From NCBI GenBank assembly GCA_017309115.1, contig JAFLEF010000001.1:62001-126000 (forward strand): a DNA stretch of 64,000 bases, in the 5' to 3' direction. Of the stretch, positions 29,501-36,672 are shown one piece after another. A program made the translations under genes and the position numbers. Positions within the stretch are counted from its first letter, which is position 1; the number at the start of each line of letters is the position of its first letter. Under the pieces are notes generated by a model. The model had not been told where the DNA came from. It did no database searches and saw only the letters and a list, made by a program, of their open reading frames with translations. Source of the stretch: Verrucomicrobiota bacterium (lineage in GTDB: Bacteria > Verrucomicrobiota > Verrucomicrobiia > Limisphaerales > UBA9464).

Positions 29501-29738
29501 TGAGGCCAGCCACACCCATGAGCGCCCGCTCGATGGGAATGGTGACATTGGCCTCGACTTCTTCGGGTGCCAGACCTGCGGCTTCGGTGAGAATGATAAC
29601 CGTGGGCTTGGTGAGGTCGGGCAGTACCTCGACGGGAAGTTCGCGGGCCACCTGCACCCCGGCGAGCAACAGCAACAGGGAAAACCCAATGACAATGACC
29701 CGGTTGTTGAGGGCCAGCCGGATGAGCTTGTTAAGCAT
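26598..29738 (-). CDS. czcA: Heavy-metal RND efflux pump (CzcA-like), intact
   Basis: A 1046-residue RND permease. Start at 29738 (MLNKLIRLALNNRV) overlaps the adaptor stop by 8 bases. Family elements are ELPVEVLPDLTKPTVIILTE, the TM4 segment AIGMVVDDAIVDVENV and the late AGVAARNSIMLLSHY. The TM4 sequence differs from classic CzcA (DFGLIVDGAVV), which is found in the broken copy, so the two pumps are probably of different substrate subtypes. Length is normal. Second pump of the paired operons and the only intact one. Confidence 0.92.
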   Translation of the reverse strand: MLNKLIRLALNNRVIVIGFSLLLLLAGVQVARELPVEVLPDLTKPTVIILTEAAGLAPEEVEANVTIPIERALMGVAGLTRLRSNSDVSLSLVYAEFGWGTDIYRARQFVQERLQGVRGTLPAGVEPFLTPVASLMGEILLVGLRSTNEAVPPREVRTLADWVVRPRLQSIPGIAEILNMGGGIKQVQVQPDPVRMQAFNVTYEELEQATREAAGNTTGGFLNTGPQEIMVRNLAMTVQLEDLARTVIKRVNDRPILISDVATVEWGIEPMRGDGSVNGTRGVIMSITKAPGFDTLSLTEKIESALRDLQPTMPKGVEAVVLFRQADFITNAIGNLKSAIVEGAVMVTVVIFLFLLNFRTTFITLMAMPLSFAMTLLTFKWLGISVNSMTLGGLAVAIGMVVDDAIVDVENVFRRLQENAARAQPRPRLEVIAQASGEVRNSILYATLLIILVFLPLLGLSGVEGRLFSPIAIATIISMVASFIVSLTAIPVLCSLLLRPKEGQEHRDGPVVRGLKWALENTLLRFGLSQPYLLFGLVALLLISVFSLYPRMGKDFLPAFREETALISSTAAPGTSLDEMNKISDVIELELLKVPEVRKVGRRLGRAERGDHVVPVSTAEFDVDFRETTGAKNTRTRAEILDDIKTRIRAVPGTFSVVTGPLADRIGHMLSGVSAPVAVKVFGPDLEKLRQIGTEIQAVAKAIPGFADTKLDQQSVIPQLRIEADRDRAAAYGVTPGKLNETLSTLVGGKAVAELREGQRAIDLVVRLPLPWRESPERLAELPIEVHDGDTVQRVPLSLVADLREAKGPNVIFRENSQRRFALAIKPSVRDVGTLVQQLQREVQEKVTLPEGYFVSYEGEFRAQKEASARIALLSGVVLIVIAFLLYGYFRTPFFAFQVLTDIPLALVGGLFLTWIKIDNISIATLVGFIAVAGVAARNSIMLLSHYLHLMQHEGENFTKAMVIRGTKERLVPVLMTALSAGIGLIPLVLAADQPGKEILHPVAVVIVGGLVTSTLLGLGVTPTVFFTFGRKAAAKAIENEAPASH

Positions 29739-30915
29739 GTCCAGACCCTCCGGGCTTGGGTTGGCTGATCGGAGAAGCGTCATCACCCTTCGAGCGACGG
29801 ACAGCAGCTACGGCCAACAGCACGAGCAGCACACCATTGGCAATCAGGGAGACCCAGGTCAGTCCAGAGAGGCGCGATGGAGTGGAACCGTGGTCATGAC
29901 CGTCCTCATCGGTTGGCACGTTTGCCGCACCCCCTTTGGGTAGTTCTCCACCGTCGGCAGCGTGCTCGTGCCCGTGGGCTGCGTCCAGCGCCTCCTTGAG
30001 TGACACGTTGCCCTTGCCGGCATAGCCCAGCGAGTAGGCACCTTCGGTCACGACTTTGTCGCCGGGCAGCAGGCCCTGTTTGATTTCGACAAAGCGGTCG
30101 TTCATTGCGCCGGTGATCACCGGCACCTTTGTGAAGGCAAACGGGAGTTCCAGGTTCGCGACGTACAGAAAGCGATTGGAAGCCTCCCCTTGGAGCGCTT
30201 GGCGGGGAACCGCCAGCACGTTTTCCCGCTTGCCCAACACCACCGAGAACTCAGCACGCATGCCCGGTCGAATGGTCAGGTTCGGGTTGGGAAGCTTGAA
30301 AATGGCATCTACGGTACCGTTCGCCCGGTCAGCCGCGGTTCCAAATCGAAGCAACACCCCCTCGAATTCTTCTCCCGGCAGCGCAGTAATGCGGATGTGG
30401 GCGAGCGTGCCCGACTTCATCGCGCCCGCCAAATGCTCGGGAACGCGCGCCACGGCAAACACTTCAGTCAGGTCAGTAATTTCGAGCAATGCCTTATCGG
30501 GTCCCACCGGGTCGCCAAGTCGTACATCGGTTTCGGTCACCAGTCCGCTCATCGGGGCCTTGAGAAAGATCACCGGCGGAGGATCTCCCGGCTGTCGGCT
30601 TTCCAGCTTGGCCACCGTTGCGCCCTCCTTCACGGCTTCGCCCAGTACGGCTTCCAGCGCAACCACCCGTCCGGAAACCCGACTGCTGACCGCAGCTCGG
30701 CGTTCGGGAATGACTTCAATTCGCCCGAGGGCGAAGACGGTCTCCTCAAACTCCTGCTCGTCAGCCTCAACGGTCTGCAAGCGCAGATTTTTAACTGCCG
30801 TTTCGTTCAGGATGACGGTGTTGGCCGCCAGTTCAGCTTTGGCCAACTTGGCGTCGGCAGCCAGGAGCGCCGTTGCCGACAGAAGTACTGCAAGAATTGG
30901 AATCGACGGATTCAT
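29731..30915 (-). CDS. czcB: RND periplasmic adaptor (CzcB-like) with a C-terminal membrane helix
   Basis: A 394-residue membrane-fusion protein with signal peptide (ALLA-A), a barrel/lipoyl region (VSSRVSGRVVALEAVLGEAVKEG, APMSGLVTETDVRLGDPV) and a His/Asp-rich segment (AAHGHEHAADGG, DEDGHDHGS). It ends with an extra hydrophobic helix (WVSLIANGVLLVLLAVAAV) and a short charged tail, which is unusual for this family, normally anchored only at the N-terminus. Start 30915 gives the signal peptide. Confidence 0.88.
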   Translation of the reverse strand: MNPSIPILAVLLSATALLAADAKLAKAELAANTVILNETAVKNLRLQTVEADEQEFEETVFALGRIEVIPERRAAVSSRVSGRVVALEAVLGEAVKEGATVAKLESRQPGDPPPVIFLKAPMSGLVTETDVRLGDPVGPDKALLEITDLTEVFAVARVPEHLAGAMKSGTLAHIRITALPGEEFEGVLLRFGTAADRANGTVDAIFKLPNPNLTIRPGMRAEFSVVLGKRENVLAVPRQALQGEASNRFLYVANLELPFAFTKVPVITGAMNDRFVEIKQGLLPGDKVVTEGAYSLGYAGKGNVSLKEALDAAHGHEHAADGGELPKGGAANVPTDEDGHDHGSTPSRLSGLTWVSLIANGVLLVLLAVAAVRRSKGDDASPISQPKPGGSGHA

Positions 30916-30952
30916 GAAAGATACTTTCGAAAGGTTGAAAATTGGGGCGAGC

Positions 30953-32212
30953 TCAACGAACATGTGATTCAGGAACGATCATCCCGGTGGCGGCCTCCAA
31001 GCGAACACGAGCGCGATGGAAATCGCGTCGAGCGTCGAGGCGGATGGATTCCATTCGAAACCGCCGCTCCCGTGCGCGTAACACCTCGGTCAACGTTGCC
31101 TGCCCCTCCGATCTAAGTGTCTCCAGGCGCTCCTCCAGTTTTGCAGCGTTCGGCAGCAGGGTTCCGGACACCTCCATATCCAGGCGAGCGGTCGTCGCCA
31201 TCTGCCGTTGGGCAGCCTCCACTTCGGAGTGGATACGCACGGCGAGAGCTTCGGATTCCCGCTCCGCCCGCTGCACCGTCGCAGCGGACTCCTGAATCCG
31301 CCCCTGATTGCGGTTCCAGAATGGAAGCGGCAGGGAAATCCTAAGGCCGACAAAGTTGTCATTCACCACCCCGAGAGGGTCGTCCTCCTGCCGTTGCAGC
31401 TCCCCAAAAACGCCTACCCCGATATCCTGCCAACGGTTGGCTCGGGCCAGCGCGAGCGCTCGTTCTGCGGTTTCCCGGCGGGCGAGAGCAGCTTGGTAAT
31501 CCGGACGACTGGCGAGCGGCATCTCCCCGGTCGCTTCCGCGATGCGCGCTGGTGAAAGCTCGCCGGCAATTTCAATGGTGTCGGATGCGACCACCCCCAA
31601 CAGCGGACGCAGTGAACCGACCAGTTCGGCTCGTTCAGTCTCCAACTGAATCCGTTGGACGGCGAGTTCCTGAGCCTCCAAATCAAATTGGGCGGCCTCG
31701 ACTCCTGAACCTTCACCCATCGTGGCGGACTTGCCGGACACAGCCGCGAGTTCACGGCTGTTCGTCAATTGGCGTTCCTTGAGATTTCGTTGCGAATCAA
31801 GCGCCAGCAAACCGATGGCTCCTGTCAACGCCTCCGCGGCTAGCCTGCGTTCGGCGTCGCGTACTTCGGCGCGGGCGACCGCGAGAACGGCGCGAGAGAC
31901 CTCCTTCTCCAAGCGCAACCGCGCGGTCAGCGGAAACCGCTGAGTAAAGCCAACGGCCAAAACACCCTGGGCACCCAGTCCACCCAAATTGACCTGCGGC
32001 TTAACCTCCACCTCCAGTTCCGGATTAGTCAGCCGACCGGACTGCACCTGGCGGCCCTGGGCTTCATCAATGGCGAGACGCGCGGCCATCAAATCGGGAT
32101 TCTTAGCGACGGCGGTGGGAACGATGTCCGCCAGCGTGAAAGAGGCACCCATTGCCACGGGCGCGAGAACCATAAGAGAACACCAAAAGCCTAGGGAATA
32201 TTGCAGCTTCAT
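30953..32212 (-). CDS. czcC: Outer-membrane efflux protein (CzcC/TolC family)
   Basis: A 419-residue outer-membrane factor with a cleavable signal (APVAMG-A). Typical elements: LADIVPTAVAKNPDLMAARL, TQRFPLTARLRLEKEV, ISLPLPFWNRNQGRI and the late RTLRSEGQ-like turn (ETLRSEGQATLTEVLRA). Homologous to the protein at 20775-22124, which shares SLPLPLWNRNKGGI. Starts at 32212; the longer frame to 32251 lacks support. It precedes the adaptor with a 37-bp gap. Confidence 0.88.
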   Translation of the reverse strand: MKLQYSLGFWCSLMVLAPVAMGASFTLADIVPTAVAKNPDLMAARLAIDEAQGRQVQSGRLTNPELEVEVKPQVNLGGLGAQGVLAVGFTQRFPLTARLRLEKEVSRAVLAVARAEVRDAERRLAAEALTGAIGLLALDSQRNLKERQLTNSRELAAVSGKSATMGEGSGVEAAQFDLEAQELAVQRIQLETERAELVGSLRPLLGVVASDTIEIAGELSPARIAEATGEMPLASRPDYQAALARRETAERALALARANRWQDIGVGVFGELQRQEDDPLGVVNDNFVGLRISLPLPFWNRNQGRIQESAATVQRAERESEALAVRIHSEVEAAQRQMATTARLDMEVSGTLLPNAAKLEERLETLRSEGQATLTEVLRARERRFRMESIRLDARRDFHRARVRLEAATGMIVPESHVR

Positions 32213-32317
32213 AACGGATCGAGGACCGAATTGGGGCACGAAAGTACCCATTTAGGAGACGGGAGCATCGGACGAGAAGGGTCCGACGTTACGGTGAGCC
32301 CTCAGACGAGGGACCGC

Positions 32318-32710
32318 TTAGGAAGCCGACGAAGGAGCGCGTGGCGCGAGGGCCGCTCGCTGAAGAAACTGCCAGGATTTTGGGGAAAACTCCCGAGCTG
32401 GCCGTGGTGGCGAGTCCGCAGAGTGACCAACCTCATCAGCAGAAATCAGCAGATCACCAGGGCCAAAACTGAAAACTGGAAGCAGAGCCGGTTTGAAATC
32501 GAGGTTGCTGGCGGAAGCATTGACCACCCCGCCGTCAAATGTCTGACATAAGGAGCAGTGATCACAACCAGGAGTCGAAGAGGGGTGACCAGAACAGTCC
32601 CGGGAATGTTCACCAGCCAGACCGAGAATTTCCGATGCTTCACAGTGCAGCGTGGCCGGCACCCAAAAAAGTGCCAACAAACCGCAAAACATGGACAGAA
32701 CCAATCTCAA
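32318..32710 (-). CDS. Cys-rich membrane/exported protein heading the upstream czc operon (DUF2946-like)
   Basis: A 130-residue protein with a hydrophobic N-terminus ending VPATLHC, a Cys-rich middle (GCDHCSLCQT) and a C-terminus WQFLQRAALAPRAPSSAS. It is the counterpart of the protein at 22547-22948. The start is TTG at 32710 (an ATG lies at 32692); in both paralogues exactly 23 residues separate the TTG from the Cys of the HC motif. First gene of the upstream czc operon. Confidence 0.6.
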   Translation of the reverse strand: MRLVLSMFCGLLALFWVPATLHCEASEILGLAGEHSRDCSGHPSSTPGCDHCSLCQTFDGGVVNASASNLDFKPALLPVFSFGPGDLLISADEVGHSADSPPRPAREFSPKSWQFLQRAALAPRAPSSAS

Positions 32711-32789
32711 CCGCTAAGGAATAACGGACCACCTCATCCCACGCAAACTCTATTTGCGCCGGCTTGATAATGGGGATGATGGGGAGGGG

Positions 32790-32825
32790 AAAGTGTCAGG
32801 GAAAGTGTCAGGGAAAGTGTCAGGG
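32790..32825. repeat. Three tandem copies of a 12-bp unit
   Basis: The unit AAAGTGTCAGGG occurs three times without spacer and a fourth partial copy follows (AAACG). A related string (AGGGAAACTGAGAGGGAAAC) occurs near 44066, also beside a tRNA-like fragment. Too short and unspaced for a CRISPR; could be a slippage-prone tract or iteron-like binding sites. Confidence 0.85.
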
Positions 32826-32923
32826 AAACGCAGCGATAGAGTACGGACGAGCAGTGGCAGATTTCGCTTGATTCGGGCCAAAAACGTGAAGAATTGGCGC
32901 CAGAAAATCGCATCGGATAGGCG

Positions 32924-32946
32924 CGAGTCCTACCTCTGGAGCCAAC
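32924..32946. repeat. tRNA 3'-end-like repeat, copy A
   Basis: The sequence from CGAGTCC through GGAGCCAAC corresponds to bases 56-76 of a tRNA (second half of the T-loop, 3' strand of T-stem and acceptor, discriminator G, CCA) plus two flanking bases. No matching 5' half precedes it, so this is not a tRNA gene. The same core recurs at 34814, 36306 (partial) and 44190. The stem composition fits tRNA-Asn best (recalled from known tRNA-Asn sequences). Such fragments are typical traces of integration at tRNA 3' ends. Confidence 0.65.
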
Positions 32947-33247
32947 TTCAAAACCCCAGTAAACCTGAGGTTTTCGATCCGCCAGAACCCGATTTTTACC
33001 CCAAGTGAGTGGTAAACTGAGAGGGAAGCGCTCCATCCGGGGCTACCCTGGGGGAATCTGACCCACCCCTCCTGCAATCCTGTAATCGGTCCAGCCGCGC
33101 CGTTTTTTGCCTGATTGATTGAGGCTCTTGTGACGCAACGGAGGCAGCGAACCAGGCGAGCGCGAGCAGGCAAGACGGGCATTGCGACACTTTTCCGCAA
33201 ATCATGATCACTTGCGCAAAAGTGTGTAGGTTTTGTAGGATTTCGAG

Positions 33248-34012
33248 ATGGCAGATCGACTCCAGCGAACTTCACGGGCGCTCGCTCGCCGGTTTGCCCT
33301 GCTCAGAACCCGCGATTTTGAGCGCAATGGCATCCCGCGGCACATCCTCAAAACTCTAGTCCAGAATGGTTCCTGGGAGAAAACCGGGCGCGGACTCTAT
33401 CGCTCGGTACAGCATTCGCCCGGGCCGAATCATTCCCTTCTCGAAGTCGCGCAGATGTCTCCGCTGGCGGTGGTGTGCCTCCTCTCCGCACTGCGTTACC
33501 ACGAACTGACTTCCGAAAAACCGACCGAGGTGTGGATCGCGCTGCCACGAAATGCCTGGACGCCGCGTCTATCAACTCTCCGGCTCAAGGTTGTTCACCT
33601 CTCCGGTGATTCTTTCAACCAAGGGATTGAGGAGCACCGAATCGAGGGGGTACCCGTCAGGGTTTACTCGATCGCCAAGACCGTGGCCGATTGCTTCAAG
33701 TTCCGGAACCAGATTGGAACTACCGTTGCCGTGGAGGCCCTCCGGGACGCATGGCGTTCGAAAAGAGTCACCGTCGATGAGCTGTGGCACCACGCCAAGA
33801 TCTGCCGGGTATCCAACGTGATTCGCCCTTACCTTGAGTCTATCGTCCAATCAAGAAGCCGCTCCACAATGTGGCCGCTTCGGTTAGGGATCGCTTGCTC
33901 AAGTTGGCCCACACCTCGGGCGTCCCGAACGGTGAGTTGCTCGACCGCTATTGCATTGAGCGGATGCTCTACCGCTTGTCGCGTTCGCCCCATCGGGACT
34001 GATTCATTCTGA
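33248..34012 (+). pseudogene. abiEi: AbiEi-type antitoxin/regulator with lost stop codon
   Basis: Residues 1-201 form a complete AbiEi-like protein: N-terminal winged-helix part, then GRGLYRS, ALRYHELTSEKPTEVWIALP and a C-terminal domain ending VIRPYLESIVQ. In this family the protein is the antitoxin and autorepressor of a type IV toxin-antitoxin pair. Here the expected TGA at 33851-33853 reads TCA, so translation runs on to 34012 through the start of the toxin gene in another frame. The duplicate at 36.3 kb has TGA at this place. The antitoxin domain itself may still be functional with a 53-residue foreign tail. Confidence 0.8.
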
Positions 34013-34031
34013 AGGGGGCGATGCTTATCAC
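33777..34031 (+). repeat. 255-bp direct repeat, copy 1 (AbiE junction)
   Basis: Identical without gaps to 36313-36567 except for two positions (33852 C versus 36388 G; 34000 T versus 36536 C). It covers the 3' end of abiEi and the first 60 codons of abiEii. The distance between copies is 2536 bp. Both differences fall on functionally decisive codons. Confidence 0.93.
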
Positions 34032-34767
34032 CGCCTGGGGCGGCGGCCTCCCTCAGCGGGCAACCCGCGACGCCGATCTTCTCGGCTTCGGTGACAGCTC
34101 GATTCCGGTCGTGATCCAGGAGTTCCGCGAAATCTGCGCAACCCAGGTCGAGGAGGACGGTGTCCTGTTCGACCCCAATTCCATCCGGGCTGAAGAAATC
34201 CGGGCGAGAGAAGAGTACGCCGGCGTTCGCGTGGAGATCTTGGCAAAGCTCGGCGCTGCCGTTGTTCGGGTTCAAGTGGATGTCGGGTTTGGCGACGCGG
34301 TTCGCCCGACCGAAATCATCTTCCCCTCCCTCTTGGATTTCCCGCGGCCATCTCTGCGGGCCTATTCCCGCGAGAACTCCATCGCCGAGAAATTCGAGGC
34401 CATGACCAAGCTGGGCATCGCGAACTCCAGGATGAAAGACTACTTCGACATTTGGCATCTCTCGCGTTCCTTCGATTTCGACGGCGTGACTCTTGCCGAG
34501 ACCCTCTACGCGACTTTCGAGCGTCGAGCAGTCGATTTACCACAGTCTGTCCCCCTAGGGCTCAGCGACGAGTTCGCGCAGGACAAGGTGAAACAGATCC
34601 AGTGGCGTGCCTTCTGGAAGAAAGCGGTTCGCCGCGAACCTGTGCCCGATCTCCCCGAGATCGTGACGGCAGTTTCCACATTCCTCCTCCCGGCTGTCGT
34701 CCGTGCGAAGCGGCAGGAGGCCTTCGCCGAAAAATGGCCGGCCGGCGGTCCCTGGATTCCCGTTTAG
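33850..34767 (+). pseudogene. abiEii: AbiEii-type nucleotidyltransferase toxin, start lost and nonsense codon
   Basis: About 305 codons of an AbiEii/AbiGii-type nucleotidyltransferase toxin. The normal ATG is ATC here (33850-33852), and codon 51, CGA in the duplicate, is TGA (34000-34002). Downstream the frame is clean from ATG 34021 to 34767, with the catalytic-type DADLLGF, VRVQVDVGFGD and the Lys-containing SIAEKFEAMTKLG motif that the family needs. A shortened protein from 34021 (248 residues) would keep these motifs but lack the N-terminal helix bundle. The changes look like inactivation of the toxin. Confidence 0.85.
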
Positions 34768-34780
34768 GCCCAAAACGGTC

Positions 34781-34822
34781 AGCGCACGTTTGCGAAGAAC
34801 CGAAAACTGGATTCGAGTCCTA
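34781..34822 (+). repeat. 42-bp direct repeat, copy 1 (duplicate at 36272-36313)
   Basis: AGCGCAC, one variable base, then TTTGCGAAGAACCGAAAAC and TGGATTCGAGTCCTA. In copy 1 it lies just downstream of abiEii and leads into the tRNA-like repeat B. In copy 2 it is joined directly to the abiEi/abiEii repeat (36313 onward). So the order of the two elements is reversed between the two places. Confidence 0.85.
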
Positions 34823-34940
34823 CCTCTGGAGCCAACCTTCAAGTCGTTGAAGTTAAAGGGAGCAACTCCCTCGGAAGTCGCCAAAGCCCTCAACTGTCTG
34901 GGAAAGAGCCAAGGAACCGCGACTCACGGACGACTCACTG
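34814..34940. repeat. 127-bp dispersed repeat, copy B, beginning with a tRNA-like 3' end
   Basis: Begins with the tRNA-like core (CGAGTCC...GGAGCCAAC) and continues with TTCAAGTCGTTGAA and a short hairpin GGGAG/CTCCC, ending ACGGACGACTCACTG. The copy at 44190-44316 has the same length with no gaps; by eye about 110 of 127 positions agree. The extended similarity past the CCA suggests the two copies derive from the same tRNA gene flank. Confidence 0.8.
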
Positions 34941-35387
34941 CCACCGCTGACGCCAGTTCTGGCCCCCCTTAGCATTAGTTGACCGAAATCCACACGCCTC
35001 GCCAAACTGGCAGACCCCAGCAGTGGCCCACAGGATCGCCGAAACACGGACCGCAGAGAAGGAACAGATTTGAGGGGCGCAAGGCGACGAAGCCAACCAA
35101 GCACCCAACTTCCCGGACAGTCCGTCAACTTTTCGAGGCAGCGGAATCTATACGCCCCCCCGAGCGAGAGGAGGCAAGGCGGGCGGCCGAAGAATTGGCA
35201 AAAAACCGAGCGGGAAGAGAGTTCTCCTCGGGCGCGACGCTTGCACGAGCTTTCCCGAAAAATTCCCCCGCCCGCTGCTCCTGGACCTTCCTGAGATCGC
35301 CACGCGAAATCAGACACATCCCGAGTTTGTCGAAAGGGCGAAAGGGCCGGTCCTTGACTAAATATCGCCACCGCTTACCACTCGGCC

Positions 35388-35621
35388 ATGACCGTGGTGC
35401 TGAATCAAAGCGGCCAGATTGAGATTCCTCGCGAGCTTCGAGAGCAACTCGGTTTCCAACCCGGAAACGTTCTCGAACTCCAGAACCAGGCGGGCACCCT
35501 CGTGGCCTGGAAGAAAGTCGAACCAGACGTGTTCGAGAAATGGCGGGGGCGGGGCTCGCTCCCAGCTGGAACCAGTACCGATGATTATCTTCGTCTGATT
35601 CGAGATGGTAACAGCCGTTGA
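35388..35621 (+). CDS. AbrB/MazE-type antitoxin
   Basis: A 77-residue SpoVT/AbrB-fold protein: VVLNQSGQIEIPRELREQLG followed by FQPGNVLEL is the swapped-hairpin DNA-binding motif. The C-terminus would wrap the toxin. It overlaps the downstream PIN-domain gene by 17 bp, as is common in VapBC pairs, and would autoregulate the operon by binding its promoter at about 35350-35387. Confidence 0.88.
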   Translation: MTVVLNQSGQIEIPRELREQLGFQPGNVLELQNQAGTLVAWKKVEPDVFEKWRGRGSLPAGTSTDDYLRLIRDGNSR

Positions 35622-35988
35622 TACCTCCGTTCTGCTCGACGTGCTGCTCGACGATCCGCAGCACGCGGGTCATTCCATCGCTGCACTTCGGCAAGCCACA
35701 AACGAAGGTTCGCTGGTGATCTGCGAGGTAGCCTTGGCAGAAATCGCGCCTGCCCTCACTCCCGGTGACGCACCTCAATTCCTGGCCGACTGGAATCTAA
35801 CCTTCGCCCCCTCGTCCCAAGCCAGCGCTCTCCTGGCTGGATCCATGTTTCGCGCCTACTTGGAACGGGGTGGCAAACGTGGACGATTGGTGCCGGACTT
35901 TCTCATCGCCGCCCACGCCCAACACCACGCCAGTCGTCTTTTGGCACGCGACCGCTTCGGCCTAAGGATTTGGCGAGTATCGGCATGA
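35605..35988 (+). CDS. vapC: PIN-domain ribonuclease toxin (VapC-like)
   Basis: A 127-residue PIN protein. Acidic residues expected for the Mg2+ site are present: AVDTSVLLDVL (Asp6), E in EVALAEIAP, D in LVPDFLIAAHAQHHA and D in LARDR. Such toxins cut tRNA or rRNA. The adjacent AbrB-type antitoxin is complete, so this module looks functional, in contrast to the neighbouring AbiE pair. Confidence 0.9.
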   Translation: MVTAVDTSVLLDVLLDDPQHAGHSIAALRQATNEGSLVICEVALAEIAPALTPGDAPQFLADWNLTFAPSSQASALLAGSMFRAYLERGGKRGRLVPDFLIAAHAQHHASRLLARDRFGLRIWRVSA

Positions 35989-36312
35989 TGTTCCGAGCCG
36001 ATTCACCCGCGTTTGGCGAAGTTCAGAAGCACGCCTCCCACGGCTGCCGGCCGCTCCGATGACGGTCGGTTCCTCCGGGGAAGAGCCGCGAAAGCAGGGA
36101 GGAGCGGTGGAACTTAGATTCCCGTGTAGGCCCGCGCCGACCGGGTTCCATTTCCGAAAATTTCCGAAGGGAATTGTTCGCAAGCGTTCGCCTTCATTCC
36201 AAAGGGACAGATTTCCCGGGACTTTATCGGCGCGCAGAATCACCCATGTTTACAGGCCTTTGGCGAACACAAGCGCACTTTTGCGAAGAACCGAAAACTG
36301 GATTCGAGTCCT
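35989..36312. other. Scar region between VapC and the AbiE duplicate
   Basis: 324 bp with no gene. Contains GATTCCCGTGTAGGCCC at about 36118-36134, matching the last codons of abiEii at 34755-34771 (one difference), then about 135 bp of unrelated sequence, then the 42-bp repeat copy at 36272-36313. A small inverted repeat ATCGGC/GCCGAT at 35979-36002 overlaps the vapC stop and may help termination. Confidence 0.5.
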
Positions 36313-36567
36313 ATGAGCTGTGGCACCACGCCAAGATCTGCCGGGTATCCAACGTGATTCGCCCTTACCTTGAGTCTATCGTCCAATGAAGAAGCCGCTC
36401 CACAATGTGGCCGCTTCGGTTAGGGATCGCTTGCTCAAGTTGGCCCACACCTCGGGCGTCCCGAACGGTGAGTTGCTCGACCGCTATTGCATTGAGCGGA
36501 TGCTCTACCGCTTGTCGCGTTCGCCCCATCGGGACCGATTCATTCTGAAGGGGGCGATGCTTATCAC
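36313..36567 (+). repeat. 255-bp direct repeat, copy 2 (intact codons)
   Basis: Second copy of the AbiE junction (see 33777-34031). It keeps the TGA of abiEi overlapping the ATG of abiEii (AATGAAG at 36386) and the sense codon CGA at 36536-36538. It is preceded directly by the 42-bp repeat that in copy 1 lies downstream of abiEii, sharing one base at the junction. Confidence 0.93.
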
Positions 36568-36667
36568 TTCCGGAGATTTTCCAGCGCCCGGTACGGCGAT
36601 TGCCGGGCCTTCTGTAAACACGGATTCAGTTGGTCAGCAGCGCGGGGAGCGATCTGGTCGATCGTAA
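36386..36667 (+). pseudogene. Truncated AbiEii N-terminus (duplicate)
   Basis: The frame from ATG 36386 gives the authentic AbiEii N-terminus (MKKPLHNVAASVRDRLLKLA through FILKGAMLIT, 60 residues). At 36568 similarity stops and 32 unrelated residues follow to a stop at 36667, next to the end of the LysR gene. It lacks the nucleotidyltransferase active site, so it cannot be a toxin. Its value is as a record of the unmutated sequence. Confidence 0.85.
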
Positions 36668-36672
36668 TCCAA

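Larger units (their letters stand above)
32711..33247. other. Non-coding region with tandem repeats and a tRNA-like fragment
   Basis: 537 bp without a convincing gene. It marks the edge between the metal operons and the toxin-antitoxin-rich region. It holds three tandem 12-bp units (32790-32825), a 23-bp tRNA 3'-end-like sequence (32924-32946) and a hairpin AAAACC / GGTTTT at about 32950-32975. Promoters for the divergent genes on either side are expected here. Confidence 0.5.
34768..35387. other. Non-coding region with repeat sequences
   Basis: 620 bp between abiEii and the AbrB-VapC pair. Its first half contains the 42-bp repeat (34781-34822) and the 127-bp repeat copy B (34814-34940). The second half is purine-rich with short open frames on both strands that lack typical codon use; I see no gene. 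The short frames do not show a start with a ribosome-binding site. Confidence 0.5.

Noticed and set aside
32790-32825. Possible CRISPR array
   Set aside because: The units are 12 bp, contiguous and without spacers; no cas genes are present.
34979-35422. 147-codon frame upstream of the AbrB antitoxin
   Set aside because: Composition is repeat-derived and overlaps the antitoxin start; no start signal or similarity.
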